Source: Gemmatimonadota bacterium (GTDB lineage: Bacteria > Gemmatimonadota > Gemmatimonadetes > Gemmatimonadales > GWC2-71-9). Taken from it: DNA of 64,000 nucleotides. This document shows, piece after piece, positions 51,895 through 60,880 of the stretch (the stretch's first letter is position 1; every line of letters starts with the position of its first letter). The translations under genes were made by a program, and so were the position numbers. The DNA lies in NCBI GenBank assembly GCA_016713785.1, contig JADJOM010000003.1:1259501-1323500 (forward strand). Reading direction: 5' to 3'. A model generated the notes under the pieces. It was not told the origin of the DNA. It searched no databases and saw nothing but the letters and a program-made list of their open reading frames with translations.

Positions 51895-53649
51895 GTGCGC
51901 CTCCGCGTCCCTTCGCTCCTGCTCGCCAGCCTTGCCCTGGGCACCGCCTGCACCAGTTCCGGCCCGATCACCTCCCGCAGCGGCCCGACGGTGCCGGCGC
52001 CGACCGCAGGGATCAACCCGGCCTGGCCGCTCGCCGGCAAGGCGCGGGTGGCCGTGGGACGGCAGGCCATGGTGGTCTCGGGCAACCCGATTGCGAGCGA
52101 GGTGGGCCGGCAGGTGCTCGAGGCCGGCGGCAACGCGGTCGATGCCGCCGTGGCCGTGGGCTTTGCGCTGGCGGTGGTGCACCCCGAGGCGGGGAACATC
52201 GGTGGCGGCGGCTTCATGGTGTTCCGCATGGCCGACGGCACCACCGCCGCGCTCGACTACCGCGAGGCGGCGCCAGGTCGGGCCACCCACGACATGTACC
52301 TCGACCGCTCCGGCGACCCGACCGCCCTGTCCGACAAGGGGCACCTCGCCGCCGGTGTCCCGGGGTCGGTGGCGGGCATGGTGACCGCGCACCAGCGCTT
52401 TGGTCGGCTGCCGCTGGCCTCGGTCCTGGATCCGGCCATCCGGCTCGCCACCGAGGGGTTCCTGGTGGACGACTATCGCAGCCGCTCCATCGATGGCTAC
52501 CGCGCCTGGCTGTACACCTTCCCCGCCTCGCGCCGCTACTTCCTGCCGGAGAACGGCCAGGCGCCGCCCCCCGGCAGCACCCTGGTGCAGGCGGACCTGG
52601 GCCGCACCCTGACCGCCATCCGCGACCACGGCGCCGACGGGTTCTACCGGGGCTGGGTGGCCGACTCGATCGTGGCGGAGATGGCGCGGGGCGGCGGGCT
52701 GATCAGCCACGAGGACCTCGCCGCCTACCGGGCCATCTGGCGCGACCCGGTCCGGATCACCTACCGGGGCTATGCCATCTACTCCATGCCCCCGGCGTCC
52801 TCCGGGGGCGTGACCCTGGGCCTGATCCTCAACATCCTCGAGGGCTACGACCGGCTGCCCCCGTTCGGCTCGCCGGCCCTGCTGCATCGCGAGGCGGAGG
52901 CGATGCGGCGCGCCTTCACCGACCGCAACATCTACCTGGGTGACCCGGCCTTCGTGCGCATGCCGCTCGAGCGACTGCTCTCGAAGGAGTACGCCGCTAC
53001 CCTCCGGCAGCAGATCGACCCGTCGCACGCCACGCCGACGCCGCCGTTCGATCCCACCCTGCGCGACGGCAACTCCACCACCCACTATTCGGTGGTCGAT
53101 GCCGAGGGCAACGCCGTCAGCTGCACCACCACCCTCAACGACAGCTACGGCAGCGCCGTGGCGGTCTCGGGCGCGGGGTTCCTGCTCAACGACGAGATGG
53201 ACGACTTCACCACGGCCCCGGGGAAGCCCAACGGCTACGGCCTCATCCAGGGCGAGGCCAACGCGATCCAGCCGGGCAAGCGGATGCTCTCCGCCATGAC
53301 GCCGAGCATCGTCCTGGACCCCGAGGGCCAGCTCTACCTGGTGGTGGGCACCCCGGGCGGGCCGACGATCATCACCCAGGTGTACCACGTGATCTCCAAC
53401 GTGATCGACCACGGGATGTCGCTGGCCGACGCGGTGGCGGCACCCCGCATGCACCACCAGGCGCTGCCCGACGCCATCCGCCTGGAGCGGAACGGGTTCC
53501 AGCCCGGCGCCATCGCCGCGCTCGAGGCGCTGGGACATGCCCTCGAGTACCGCGGCCGCTGGGGGGACGTCGAGGCGATCATCCGGACGCCCACCGGGTG
53601 GCAGGGCGTCTCGGATCCGCGGCTGGGGGGGGGCGGCGCGGGCTACTAG
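51895..53649 (+). CDS. ggt: Gamma-glutamyltransferase, probable lipoprotein
   Basis: 584 residues from a GTG at 51895. A hydrophobic signal ends 'LALGTACTSSG', a lipobox-like site with Cys. The large-subunit part has 'ASEVGRQVLEAGGNAVDAAVAVGFALAVVHPEAGNIGGGGFM' and 'AGVPGSVAGM'. The self-cleavage threonine starts the small subunit at 'TTHYSVVDAEGNAVSCTTTLNDSYGS', and 'GTPGGPTIITQ' completes the active site. It transfers or hydrolyses gamma-glutamyl groups, mainly of glutathione, in the periplasm. The frame upstream of 51895 is the shadow of murQ. TTGGTG/TAAATT at about 51810-51839 is a weak promoter candidate. Confidence 0.92.
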   Translation: MRLRVPSLLLASLALGTACTSSGPITSRSGPTVPAPTAGINPAWPLAGKARVAVGRQAMVVSGNPIASEVGRQVLEAGGNAVDAAVAVGFALAVVHPEAGNIGGGGFMVFRMADGTTAALDYREAAPGRATHDMYLDRSGDPTALSDKGHLAAGVPGSVAGMVTAHQRFGRLPLASVLDPAIRLATEGFLVDDYRSRSIDGYRAWLYTFPASRRYFLPENGQAPPPGSTLVQADLGRTLTAIRDHGADGFYRGWVADSIVAEMARGGGLISHEDLAAYRAIWRDPVRITYRGYAIYSMPPASSGGVTLGLILNILEGYDRLPPFGSPALLHREAEAMRRAFTDRNIYLGDPAFVRMPLERLLSKEYAATLRQQIDPSHATPTPPFDPTLRDGNSTTHYSVVDAEGNAVSCTTTLNDSYGSAVAVSGAGFLLNDEMDDFTTAPGKPNGYGLIQGEANAIQPGKRMLSAMTPSIVLDPEGQLYLVVGTPGGPTIITQVYHVISNVIDHGMSLADAVAAPRMHHQALPDAIRLERNGFQPGAIAALEALGHALEYRGRWGDVEAIIRTPTGWQGVSDPRLGGGGAGY

Positions 53650-53674
53650 GCGGGGACAACGGGGGGGGAAACGA

Positions 53675-53714
53675 GCGAGGGAAGGTGCGGGGGATGCCCC
53701 GCGCCTTCCCTTGC
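53675..53714. terminator. Bidirectional hairpin between ggt and the glycine-zipper lipoprotein gene
   Basis: An 18-base-pair stem (53675-53692 with 53697-53714, two G-T wobbles) and loop GATG sits between the convergent genes. It could end transcription from both sides. There is no U-run of more than three on either side. Confidence 0.65.
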
Positions 53715-53738
53715 TGTTGCCGCGGACCTGGAGGCAGC

Positions 53739-54560
53739 CTAGCGGGTGATGGTGAAGTCCGCGCCCAGGGTGAAGATCACCTTGAACCCCGGCGCGACGA
53801 TCACGTCGCGGTCCGCGGTCTGGTTGGCGAGCACCGCCCCGCCGACGGCACCGGCGATGCCGCCCACCACGGCGCCCGTCTTGCCACCCACCACCTTGCC
53901 GGCCACCGCGCCGCCGGCCGCGCCGGCACCCACCCGGACCGCGCCGCCCGCCGTGACGCCCTGCCCCTTGAGGTCGTGCTCGATGAACTTGGTGCCCGCC
54001 TCGCCGGTGATCGGGTAGGCGGTGCCGCCGATGACCACTTCCTCGGCCGCGATGCGCACCCGGCCGTCCTCGTCGTTCTTGTTCTTGGCCGGCTCGAGCA
54101 CCAGTACCTTGAAGGTCACCACGGAACCGGCGGGGATCGCCACGCGGCCCTGGGCGTCCTTCACGTCGGCGCTGATGGTGGCGTGGAACTTCTCGCCCAC
54201 CTTGTTGTGCCGGGAGTGCAGCGAGTCGTTGGCGCTGGCGTCGATGCTGGTGCCGCTGGCCAGGGTCATCTTCCGGGGCGCGGGCGCCGCCGGCGCGGGC
54301 GCGGTGGCCGGATTGGCCGTCGGCTTGGGCTTGGGCTGCGCCGGCGCCGGCGCGGGGGCCGGGGCGGGCGCGGGGACGGTGGCCGGCGTGGGCGCGGCGG
54401 TGTCCGCCGGTGCCGGCTGGTCGTTGAGCGCCGTGGTCGACTCCGCGGGGGCCAGCTGGAGGTCGCGCGACAGGCTGTCGGCCTGGGCCTGCTGCCCGCC
54501 GCCCTTGCCGCAGGCGATCAGGGCCACGAGCGCGAGACCGGTGCTGAGCTTCCGTACCAT
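53739..54560 (-). CDS. Lipoprotein with Pro/Ala linker and glycine-zipper segment
   Basis: 273 residues from the ATG at 54560. Lipobox L-I-A-C in 'GLALVALIACGKGG'. A low-complexity A/P stretch with K-P repeats (about 50-100) leads to a beta-rich domain: 'MTLASGTSIDASANDSLHSRHNKVGEKFHATISADV', 'VAIPAGSVVTFKVL'. A strongly glycine/alanine-rich segment follows ('GAGAAGGAVAGKVVGGKTGAVVGGIAGAVGGAVLA'), of glycine-zipper type, and the end is 'VIVAPGFKVIFTLGADFTITR'. Such proteins are often outer-membrane or envelope anchors; no specific function is known. It is divergent from the ABC exporter. Confidence 0.7.
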   Translation of the reverse strand: MVRKLSTGLALVALIACGKGGGQQAQADSLSRDLQLAPAESTTALNDQPAPADTAAPTPATVPAPAPAPAPAPAQPKPKPTANPATAPAPAAPAPRKMTLASGTSIDASANDSLHSRHNKVGEKFHATISADVKDAQGRVAIPAGSVVTFKVLVLEPAKNKNDEDGRVRIAAEEVVIGGTAYPITGEAGTKFIEHDLKGQGVTAGGAVRVGAGAAGGAVAGKVVGGKTGAVVGGIAGAVGGAVLANQTADRDVIVAPGFKVIFTLGADFTITR

Positions 54561-54620
54561 GGGACCTCCCTCTCCAGATGACTTGCCCGGCGCGGCGCGA
54601 CGGGGCGACATTGATGAACG

Positions 54621-56381
54621 ATGCTCCACCTTCGGCGACTCCTGCCCGCGGCCCGGCCCTACTGGGCCGTCTTTGCCGCCGGCTTCGTGTGTGTCCTGCT
54701 CTCCAACTTCTTCACCACCCTCGCGCCCCGCTTCCTGCAGCAGGGCATCGATGCGCTGGGTGGTGGCGGCACCGCCGCCACGGTGCGGCAGGCCATCCTG
54801 AGCCTGCTGGCGGTCGCCACCGCGGGGGGCATCGCGCGCTACGGCATGCGCGAGTCCCTCAACAGCGTGAGCCGCCGGGTCGAGACCGACCTGCGCGACC
54901 GGCTGTACCAGCACCTGCAGCGGCTCTCGGCGGCCTTCTACGACCGCTACGCCACCGGCGACCTCATGGCCCGCACCACCAACGACCTGCTGGCCGTCCG
55001 CATGGTCGCCGGGCCGGGACTCATGTACCTGAGCGACACGATCGTCCGCACCGCCCTGGTGCTGCCGTACATGCTGCACATCAGCCCGCGCCTCACCGGC
55101 CTGGCCCTGCTGCCGCTGCTGGGCCTGCCCGTGGGCATGGTGGCGTTCGGGCAGGCCATCCATCGCCGCAGCCAGCGCATCCAGGCGGCGTTCAGCGATC
55201 TCTCCAGCGCGGTCCACGAGAACCTGTCAGGCGCCCGCGTGGTGCGCGCCTACCGCCAGGAGGCGGCGGAGATCGCGCGGTTCAGCACGTTAAACGCGGA
55301 CTACGCCGGCCGCAATCTCGCCCTGGCCCGGGTGGCGGGGGCCTTCCACCCCCTGCTCGCCCTCTTCGGCGGGCTCGGGGCGGCGGTGGTGATCTGGGTC
55401 GGGGGTGGGCTGGTGATCCAGGGCACCATGACGGCCGGCGAGTTCGTGGCCTTCGGGGTGTACCTGGTCACCCTGGTGTGGCCGATGATCGCCCTGGGGT
55501 GGGTGGTGAACCTGGTGCAGCGGGGCGAAGCCTCGATGGGCCGCATCAACGAACTGATGGACGCGGTGCCGGCCATCCAGGAGCCCGCCACCCCGCGCCA
55601 GCTGCCGCCCGCGGCCACCGCCCGGAGCCTGGCCTTCGAGGGGGTCGCGTTCCGCTACCCCAACGCCCACGACCGCGGCGAGGTGCTCTCCGACATCTCC
55701 TTCACCGTGCCCGCCGGCGGGTCGCTCGGCGTGGTGGGTGCCACCGGTTCGGGCAAGAGCACCCTGGCCGAGCTGATCGTCCGCAGCTACGACCCGGACC
55801 GGGGCCGCATCCTGATCGATGGGGTGGACCTGCGCGACCTGCGCTTCGACGACCTGCGCCGGGTGGTGGGCTTCGTGCCACAGGAGACCTTCCTGTTCAG
55901 CGACACCCTGCGGGCCAACGTCCTGCTGGGCGCGCCGGACGACGGCCGGCTGGAGCGGGTGATCCAGACCTCGCAGCTGGTCGAGGCCCTCCCCTCCCTG
56001 CCCCGCGGGATCGACACCATGCTCGGGGAGCGCGGCGTGAATCTCTCGGGCGGGCAGCGGCAGCGGACGGCCATCGCCCGCGCACTGGCCCAGGACCCGC
56101 CGATCTTCGTGCTGGACGACGCCCTCTCCGCGGTGGACGGCGAGACCGAGCTGCGCATCCTGCGCGGCCTGCGCGACGCCCTGGCCCAGCGCACCCGGGT
56201 GATCATCTCCCACCGCCTCTCGGCGGTGCGCGATGCCGACTGGATCCTGGTGCTGGACGGGGGCCGGGTCGTGGAAGAGGGCGTCCACGACGACCTCATG
56301 GCCCGGCAGGGCCGCTACTGGGAGCTGCTGCAGCGCCAGGAGGTCGAGGCGGAGCTCGAGGAGCAGGCGCCGCACGCCTGA
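54621..56381 (+). CDS. ABC exporter half-transporter (MdlA-like, membrane domain fused to ATPase)
   Basis: 586 residues: six membrane helices in the first ~310 residues, then the ATPase. Walker A is 'GATGSGKST', signature 'VNLSGGQRQRTAIARALAQ', and Walker B 'IFVLDDALSAVDGETELRIL', switch His in 'VIISHRLSAV'. The residue after the Walker B Asp, the catalytic Glu in most exporters, is Asp here (residue 500). This is the pattern of the degenerate half of heterodimeric exporters such as E. coli MdlA or BmrC. No partner half is adjacent. It probably exports a lipid, peptide or drug; the substrate is unknown. Confidence 0.9.
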   Translation: MLHLRRLLPAARPYWAVFAAGFVCVLLSNFFTTLAPRFLQQGIDALGGGGTAATVRQAILSLLAVATAGGIARYGMRESLNSVSRRVETDLRDRLYQHLQRLSAAFYDRYATGDLMARTTNDLLAVRMVAGPGLMYLSDTIVRTALVLPYMLHISPRLTGLALLPLLGLPVGMVAFGQAIHRRSQRIQAAFSDLSSAVHENLSGARVVRAYRQEAAEIARFSTLNADYAGRNLALARVAGAFHPLLALFGGLGAAVVIWVGGGLVIQGTMTAGEFVAFGVYLVTLVWPMIALGWVVNLVQRGEASMGRINELMDAVPAIQEPATPRQLPPAATARSLAFEGVAFRYPNAHDRGEVLSDISFTVPAGGSLGVVGATGSGKSTLAELIVRSYDPDRGRILIDGVDLRDLRFDDLRRVVGFVPQETFLFSDTLRANVLLGAPDDGRLERVIQTSQLVEALPSLPRGIDTMLGERGVNLSGGQRQRTAIARALAQDPPIFVLDDALSAVDGETELRILRGLRDALAQRTRVIISHRLSAVRDADWILVLDGGRVVEEGVHDDLMARQGRYWELLQRQEVEAELEEQAPHA

Positions 56382-56399
56382 GGCGGCGCCCCGTACCGC

Positions 56400-58169
56400 C
56401 TAGAGCCCCCACCACCAGGGGATGACGAGGACCGTGGTGATCACCGTGGTGATGGTGAGCGGCAGGCCCACCCGCACGTAGTCGAAGAAACGGTAGCCCC
56501 CCGGCCCGTAGACCATCGTGTTGGTCTGGTACCCGATGGGCGTCAGGAAGCTGTTGGACGCCGCCACCGCCACCGCGATCGCGAAGGGACGCGGGTCCAC
56601 GCCGAGCTGCTGCGCGCTGGCAAAGGCGATCGGGAAGAGCAGCGCCGCCGCGGCGTTGTTGGTGATGAGCTCGGTGGTGACCACCGTGGCGAGCACCAGC
56701 CCGAGCAGCGCCCCGTGCACGCTGTGCCCCCCGGAGGCGTCGAGCACCAGCCTTGCCACCACCGCCGCCAGCCCCGACTTGTCCATCGCCGCCCCCAGCG
56801 CGAACGACGCCGCGATGACGATGATCGTGTCGAGCTCGATGGCGTTCCGCGCCTCGGTGGCGGTCAGCACGCCGAAGGCCACCAGCGCCACTACCCCCAC
56901 CAGCGCCGCCTGCAGGATCGGGACGAAGCCCGCCCCCGCCACTCCCACGATCAGCAGCCCGATGACCCCGACGATCCAAGCCTTGCGGCTGACCGCGGGC
57001 GGGGTGCCGTCCATCGCCGCCACCATCAGGAAGTCGTTCCGGTCCCGCCACCGGTCCCGGAAGCCGGGGTCGGCCAGCACCAGCAGGGTGTCGCCCAGCC
57101 GGAGCTTGACCTCGCCGAGCTTGGCCGCCACCGCCTGCCCGCTGCGGTGGATCGCCACCACGGCGGCCTGGTAGGTCCGCCGGAACTCCACCTCCTTGAG
57201 CGTCTTGCCCACCAGCGGCGAGTTGGCGCCCACCACCGCCTGGTAGAACCCGTGCCGCGCCGAGTCGAAGTGCGACATGTGCTGCGCCTCGGCCGAGACC
57301 AGGCCGCGGCGGCTCTGCAGGTCCACCACGTTGTCGGCCCGCCCCACGAAGTTGAGCCGGTCCCCGCCCCGGAGCACCTGGTTCGGCGCCACCGGCACGA
57401 TCTGCTCGCCGTCGCGCTCGACCTCGGCCAGGAACACCCCCTGCAGGTTGCGGAGCCCCCCCGCCTCCACCTCCACCCCGTCGAGCGGCCCGCCCGGCAC
57501 GACGGTCATGGTGGCGGCAAACTCGCGGACGCTCTCCTCCAGCTGGGCCCGGGTGGGCCGCCGGTCGGGCTGCAGCCAGGGCACGGTGATGATCATCGTG
57601 ATGAGCCCGATGATGGCCACCGGGAGGCCCACCGGGGTGACCTCGAACAGGCCGAGCGGCGCGCCCCCGGCCTGGTGCAGCATGCCCGACACCACGAGGT
57701 TGGTGGAGGTCCCGATCGTGGTCATGACTCCGCCCAGCACCACCGCGAACGACATCGGCATCAGGTAGCGCGAGGCCGACTCACGCACCCGGTCCGACCA
57801 GCGCAGGATCTGGGGGATCATCATTGCGACGATCGGGGTGTTGTTGAGGAAGGCGGAGGCGGCCGCCGAGGGAACGAGGAGCTTGGTCATGGCCCAGCGC
57901 CCGCCGTGGCCCTGGCCGAGGAGCCGTTCCAGCACCGGCTGCAGCAGGCCGGTCTTCTCCGCGGCCCGGGCCAGGATGTAGAGCGCGGCCACCGTCATCG
58001 GCGCGGGGTTGCCGAACCCGGCGAAGGCCTGCTCGGGCGTGATGACGCCGCCGAGGAGGAGGGCGATGGCGGCGGCGAGCATCACGTTGGCCGGGGCCAT
58101 GAGGTCCTTGACCAGGAGGACCAGCGTGAGCAGCGTGACCGCGAGCGTGAACCAGGCGTGCCAAGTCAT
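56400..58169 (-). CDS. SLC13/DASS-family permease with two TrkA-C domains
   Basis: 589 residues. Membrane helices flank a cytoplasmic middle of about 200 residues holding two TrkA-C (RCK_C)-type domains ('GLRNLQGVFLAEVERDGEQIVPVAPNQVLRGGDRLNFVGR' and 'AVVAIHRSGQAVAAKLGEVKLRLGDTLLVLAD'). Two re-entrant transport motifs are seen: 'SAFLNNTPIVAMMIP' / 'TIGTSTNLVVSG' and 'ELITNNAAAALLFPIAFA' / 'NSFLTPIGYQTN'. It transports an anion or dicarboxylate, probably with Na+; sulfate is possible. The substrate cannot be told from the sequence. It is convergent with the ABC exporter. Confidence 0.9.
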   Translation of the reverse strand: MTWHAWFTLAVTLLTLVLLVKDLMAPANVMLAAAIALLLGGVITPEQAFAGFGNPAPMTVAALYILARAAEKTGLLQPVLERLLGQGHGGRWAMTKLLVPSAAASAFLNNTPIVAMMIPQILRWSDRVRESASRYLMPMSFAVVLGGVMTTIGTSTNLVVSGMLHQAGGAPLGLFEVTPVGLPVAIIGLITMIITVPWLQPDRRPTRAQLEESVREFAATMTVVPGGPLDGVEVEAGGLRNLQGVFLAEVERDGEQIVPVAPNQVLRGGDRLNFVGRADNVVDLQSRRGLVSAEAQHMSHFDSARHGFYQAVVGANSPLVGKTLKEVEFRRTYQAAVVAIHRSGQAVAAKLGEVKLRLGDTLLVLADPGFRDRWRDRNDFLMVAAMDGTPPAVSRKAWIVGVIGLLIVGVAGAGFVPILQAALVGVVALVAFGVLTATEARNAIELDTIIVIAASFALGAAMDKSGLAAVVARLVLDASGGHSVHGALLGLVLATVVTTELITNNAAAALLFPIAFASAQQLGVDPRPFAIAVAVAASNSFLTPIGYQTNTMVYGPGGYRFFDYVRVGLPLTITTVITTVLVIPWWWGL

Positions 58170-58245
58170 CGGTATGTCCGGTTGACCCTATGGGTTTGAT
58201 AGACTTTACCCGCCCAATCGCCCGGTGCTCCCCGGCCCGCCGGCC

Positions 58246-58965
58246 CTACAACCGCTCCAGCAGCCCCGCAGGGGTCAGGCCCTGCAGGAACCCCGCCAGC
58301 CGGGTGAACTGGCCGGTGATGAGCAGCACCCCCACCACGATCAGCAGCAGGCCGCTCACCCGCATCACCCAGGGGAGGTAGGGCCGGAACTTCTGGAACC
58401 AGGCCAGGAAGCGGTCCACCGCCCAGGCCGCCAGCAGGAACGGCACCGCCAGCCCCGCCGAATAGGCGCCGAGCAGCAGCATGCCCCGCCCGAAGGTGTC
58501 GGCCGCCGAGGCGAGCCCGAGGATGCCGCCCAGGATGGGGCCGATGCAGGGCGTCCAGCCAGCGGCAAACGCCATGCCGACCAGGACGGACCCGAGGAAG
58601 CCGAGCGGCTTATCCTGCAGGTGAACGCGCTTGTCCTGCAGCAGGACATTGGACTTGATCACCCCAAGGCACACCAGCCCGAAGACGATGATCAGCACGC
58701 CGCCGAGGCGCTGGAGCCACACCTTGTGGAACGCGAGCGTCCGGCCCAGGGCGCTGGCGGTGGCCCCGAGCAGCAGGAAGACGAGGGTGAACCCCAGCAC
58801 GAAGAGCAGCGCGTGCGTGAACGCTACCCGGCGGCGCGAGCTCATCTCGTCGAGCGAGAGGCCGGTGAGGAACCCGATGTAGGAAGGCACCAGCGGCAGC
58901 ACGCACGGGCTGAGGAAGCTCAGGATCCCGGCACTGAACGCAACCAGCAGCGAAAAGTCAGCCAA
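58246..58965 (-). CDS. ccdA: Cytochrome c biogenesis/thiol-disulfide carrier CcdA
   Basis: 239 residues from a TTG at 58965 that overlaps the fur stop and has GGAGGG just before it. Six membrane helices. Redox cysteines C21 in 'LSFLSPCVLPLVPSYIGFL' and C140 in 'AFAAGWTPCIGPILGGIL' are the standard CcdA motif. It passes reducing power from cytoplasmic thioredoxin to periplasmic partners. An ATG at 59040 would overlap fur much more and add a non-hydrophobic tail. It is the last gene of the LOR/SDH-hypothetical-fur-ccdA unit. No thioredoxin partner is encoded next to it. Confidence 0.88.
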   Translation of the reverse strand: MADFSLLVAFSAGILSFLSPCVLPLVPSYIGFLTGLSLDEMSSRRRVAFTHALLFVLGFTLVFLLLGATASALGRTLAFHKVWLQRLGGVLIIVFGLVCLGVIKSNVLLQDKRVHLQDKPLGFLGSVLVGMAFAAGWTPCIGPILGGILGLASAADTFGRGMLLLGAYSAGLAVPFLLAAWAVDRFLAWFQKFRPYLPWVMRVSGLLLIVVGVLLITGQFTRLAGFLQGLTPAGLLERL

Positions 58966-59422
58966 ACGCCCTCCGTTGACACTCCCGGCAGGTGCCGTAC
59001 AGCTCGAGGCGATGGCGCTCCGCCTTGAACCCGTGCTCATCCGCGATGATCGGCAGCATGCGCTCGAGCCGTTCGTGCTGGAATTCTTCCACCCGGCCGC
59101 AGCGGAGGCAGATCAGGTGATGGTGACTGGGCTGGGGCGGGTTCGGCTCGTAGCGCCGGTACCCCTGCCCGAAGTCGTGGGCCCGCACCAGCCCGCTCTC
59201 GACCAGCAGTTCCAGGGTGCGGTAGATCGTGGCGAGCCCCACGGAGGCGCCGGCCGCCAGGAGCTGGCGCCGGATCTGTTCCACCGACAGGTGTTCATCG
59301 GAGAGCAGCACCACCCGGGCGATCTGCTGGCGGGGCCGGGTGACCGGCTGGCCGTGATCCTTGAGGTGGCGCCGGAACCGGTCGAGGAGGACCTCCCCCT
59401 CAGCCCGGCTGAGCCGCGCCAT
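58958..59422 (-). CDS. fur: Fur-family metal/peroxide-responsive regulator
   Basis: 154 residues. A winged-helix DNA-binding part with 'QPVTRPRQQIARVVLLSDEHLSVEQIRRQLLAAGASVGLATIYRTLELLVESG' is followed by the metal-binding C-domain. The structural zinc site is C105-x2-C108 ('HHLICLRCGRVEEF') and C145-x2-C148 ('YGTCRECQR'), with a regulatory set at H100-102, H130 and H137. It could be Fur, Zur or PerR, and the motifs alone do not decide. It overlaps the upstream small gene by 23 bases and ccdA downstream by 8. Confidence 0.9.
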   Translation of the reverse strand: MARLSRAEGEVLLDRFRRHLKDHGQPVTRPRQQIARVVLLSDEHLSVEQIRRQLLAAGASVGLATIYRTLELLVESGLVRAHDFGQGYRRYEPNPPQPSHHHLICLRCGRVEEFQHERLERMLPIIADEHGFKAERHRLELYGTCRECQRRAFG

Positions 59423-59783
59423 CCAGCACCGGGAACCACTCCGCGACCGGGATCGGGCGCGGGTCCTCGTCTTCCAGCCGACGGCGCACCCCGGCGAGCA
59501 GGTCGCCCAGGGTCTCGACCGGCCCGCTGCCGACTTCCTCCAGGAACGCCTCGAACTTGCCGCGCTCCTTGCCCTTGAGCGTGTGCATGAAGCGGGCGGT
59601 GTAGATCCGGCGCCGCTCCTGCGCGGGCCCGTCCACCCGGGAGATCATCGCCGTCCCCCACTCCCGCCCGTCCTTCCGGATGGTGCGGAACTGCCAGACG
59701 CCATCGACCTCGGTCACCGGGATCTCGGCGGCGACCTGGCCGGCCAGCCGGGCCCAGCCTGATCCGGGCTGATTGAGTATCAC
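59400..59783 (-). CDS. Small protein of unknown function (operon with LOR/SDH enzyme and fur)
   Basis: 127 residues from a GTG at 59783 overlapping the LOR/SDH stop (GTGA). The sequence is mixed alpha/beta: 'GQVAAEIPVTEVDGVWQFRTIRKDGREWGTAMIS', 'RRIYTARFMHTLKGKERGKFEAFLEEVG', ending 'PIPVAEWFPVLDGAAQPG'. It has no signal peptide, membrane helix or cysteine. I do not recognise a family. Its tight overlap on both sides means it is translated with its neighbours. Confidence 0.65.
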   Translation of the reverse strand: MILNQPGSGWARLAGQVAAEIPVTEVDGVWQFRTIRKDGREWGTAMISRVDGPAQERRRIYTARFMHTLKGKERGKFEAFLEEVGSGPVETLGDLLAGVRRRLEDEDPRPIPVAEWFPVLDGAAQPG

Positions 59784-60880
59784 GCGCGGGTGCCTTTCTC
59801 GACGTAGAACCGCAGGACGTGCATGAAGTCCTGCGCGTTGGTGACGACGCCGTACGCCTGGTGGGTGCCGCGGTCCTTGAGCTTGTGCACCACGAACTCC
59901 GTCTGGTCCACGCAGATGGTCATCAGCGGGGTGGGCACGCCGTCGTACCGGGTATGGTAGGCGGGGAGCATGTTGCCCACCGCGATGGCGTGCAGGGCGC
60001 TCGCGATGAGAATCGCCCCCGTGGCATGGACCGTCTGCTCCCGCATGGCGTCCTGGGCGGCGAGCGCGTCGGTGTGGATGCCCGGCAGCGGGCCATCGTC
60101 CCGGATGGAGCCGGCAAGCACGTACGGGATCTTCCGGGTCACCAGCGCATGCATGATGCCGCTGTGGACCAGCCCCGAGGCCACGGCCGCCTCGATGGAC
60201 CCCAGCGCCCGCACCTGGTTGATGGCCCGCATGTGCAGGCCGTGCCCACCGTCGGTAGGCTTGCCGGTGCTGCTCATGCCCAGGGTGGTGCCGTAGATGG
60301 CGGCTTCGATGTCGTGCACCGCGACGGCGTTCCCCGCCAGCATGGCGTGCACGTACCCCTGCTGGATGAACCACTCGAAGTCGTGCCGGGCCCGGGCGTG
60401 CACCAGCGCCGGCCCCGCGACCCAGATCAGGAAGCCGCCGCGCCGCTTCTCCTCGATCAGCCGCGCCGCGAGCTCCTCGTAGTTCACCGGCCGCTCGCGG
60501 CTCACCTCGCTCGACATGAAGCGGAACTCGTTGGCGCTGTGCGCGCCGCCGAGGAAGCCCGCGGTGTGGACGTAGATGCCCTCGCTGCCGTCCTCGGCCA
60601 GCCCCATGGCCACGCGTTCGCCGCGCCGGAGCCGCCGGGGCTCGATCACCTCGAGGTGATCGCTCCGCTCCACGATCGCGCAGTCCATCCGCGGGCGGGT
60701 GGGCAGGTGCCAGCGGCCCCCGGCGCGGACGTAGGTGGGGAGGTTGGAGGTGGAGAAGAACCCGTCGGGGAGGACGCCGTCGGCCGCGACCGCCTCGAAG
60801 CGGGCCTCCGGCGCACGGGCCAGCGCGGGGGCCGTAAAGTCCGGCGCGGAATACTCTTGCGGCGTCATAGGGTGCCGCAA
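59780..60880 (-). CDS. LOR/SDH-domain protein (TIGR00300-type, archaeal ornithine cyclodeaminase-like)
   Basis: 366 residues. Hallmarks: 'DGVLPDGFFSTSNLPTYVRAGGRWHLP...RMDCAIV', 'FRFMSSEVSRERPVNYEELAARLIEEKRRGG', 'GLHMRAINQVRALGSIEAAVASGLVHSGIMHALV' and 'YVLAGSIRDDGPLPGIHTDALAAQDAMREQT', plus the ending 'CVDQTEFVVHKLKDRGTHQAYGVVTNAQDFMHVL'. Archaeal relatives convert ornithine to proline with NAD, and cyanobacterial ones form the C-terminal part of an arginine dihydrolase fusion. Activity here is inferred. Another start (MTPQEY) is four codons on. It leads the unit with the 127-residue protein, fur and ccdA. Confidence 0.8.
   Translation of the reverse strand: MRHPMTPQEYSAPDFTAPALARAPEARFEAVAADGVLPDGFFSTSNLPTYVRAGGRWHLPTRPRMDCAIVERSDHLEVIEPRRLRRGERVAMGLAEDGSEGIYVHTAGFLGGAHSANEFRFMSSEVSRERPVNYEELAARLIEEKRRGGFLIWVAGPALVHARARHDFEWFIQQGYVHAMLAGNAVAVHDIEAAIYGTTLGMSSTGKPTDGGHGLHMRAINQVRALGSIEAAVASGLVHSGIMHALVTRKIPYVLAGSIRDDGPLPGIHTDALAAQDAMREQTVHATGAILIASALHAIAVGNMLPAYHTRYDGVPTPLMTICVDQTEFVVHKLKDRGTHQAYGVVTNAQDFMHVLRFYVEKGTRA

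Noticed and set aside
58182..58210. TTGACC-N17-TTTACC on the plus strand
   Set aside because: It points into the 3' end of the minus-strand ccdA gene, and no plus-strand gene or RNA lies downstream.
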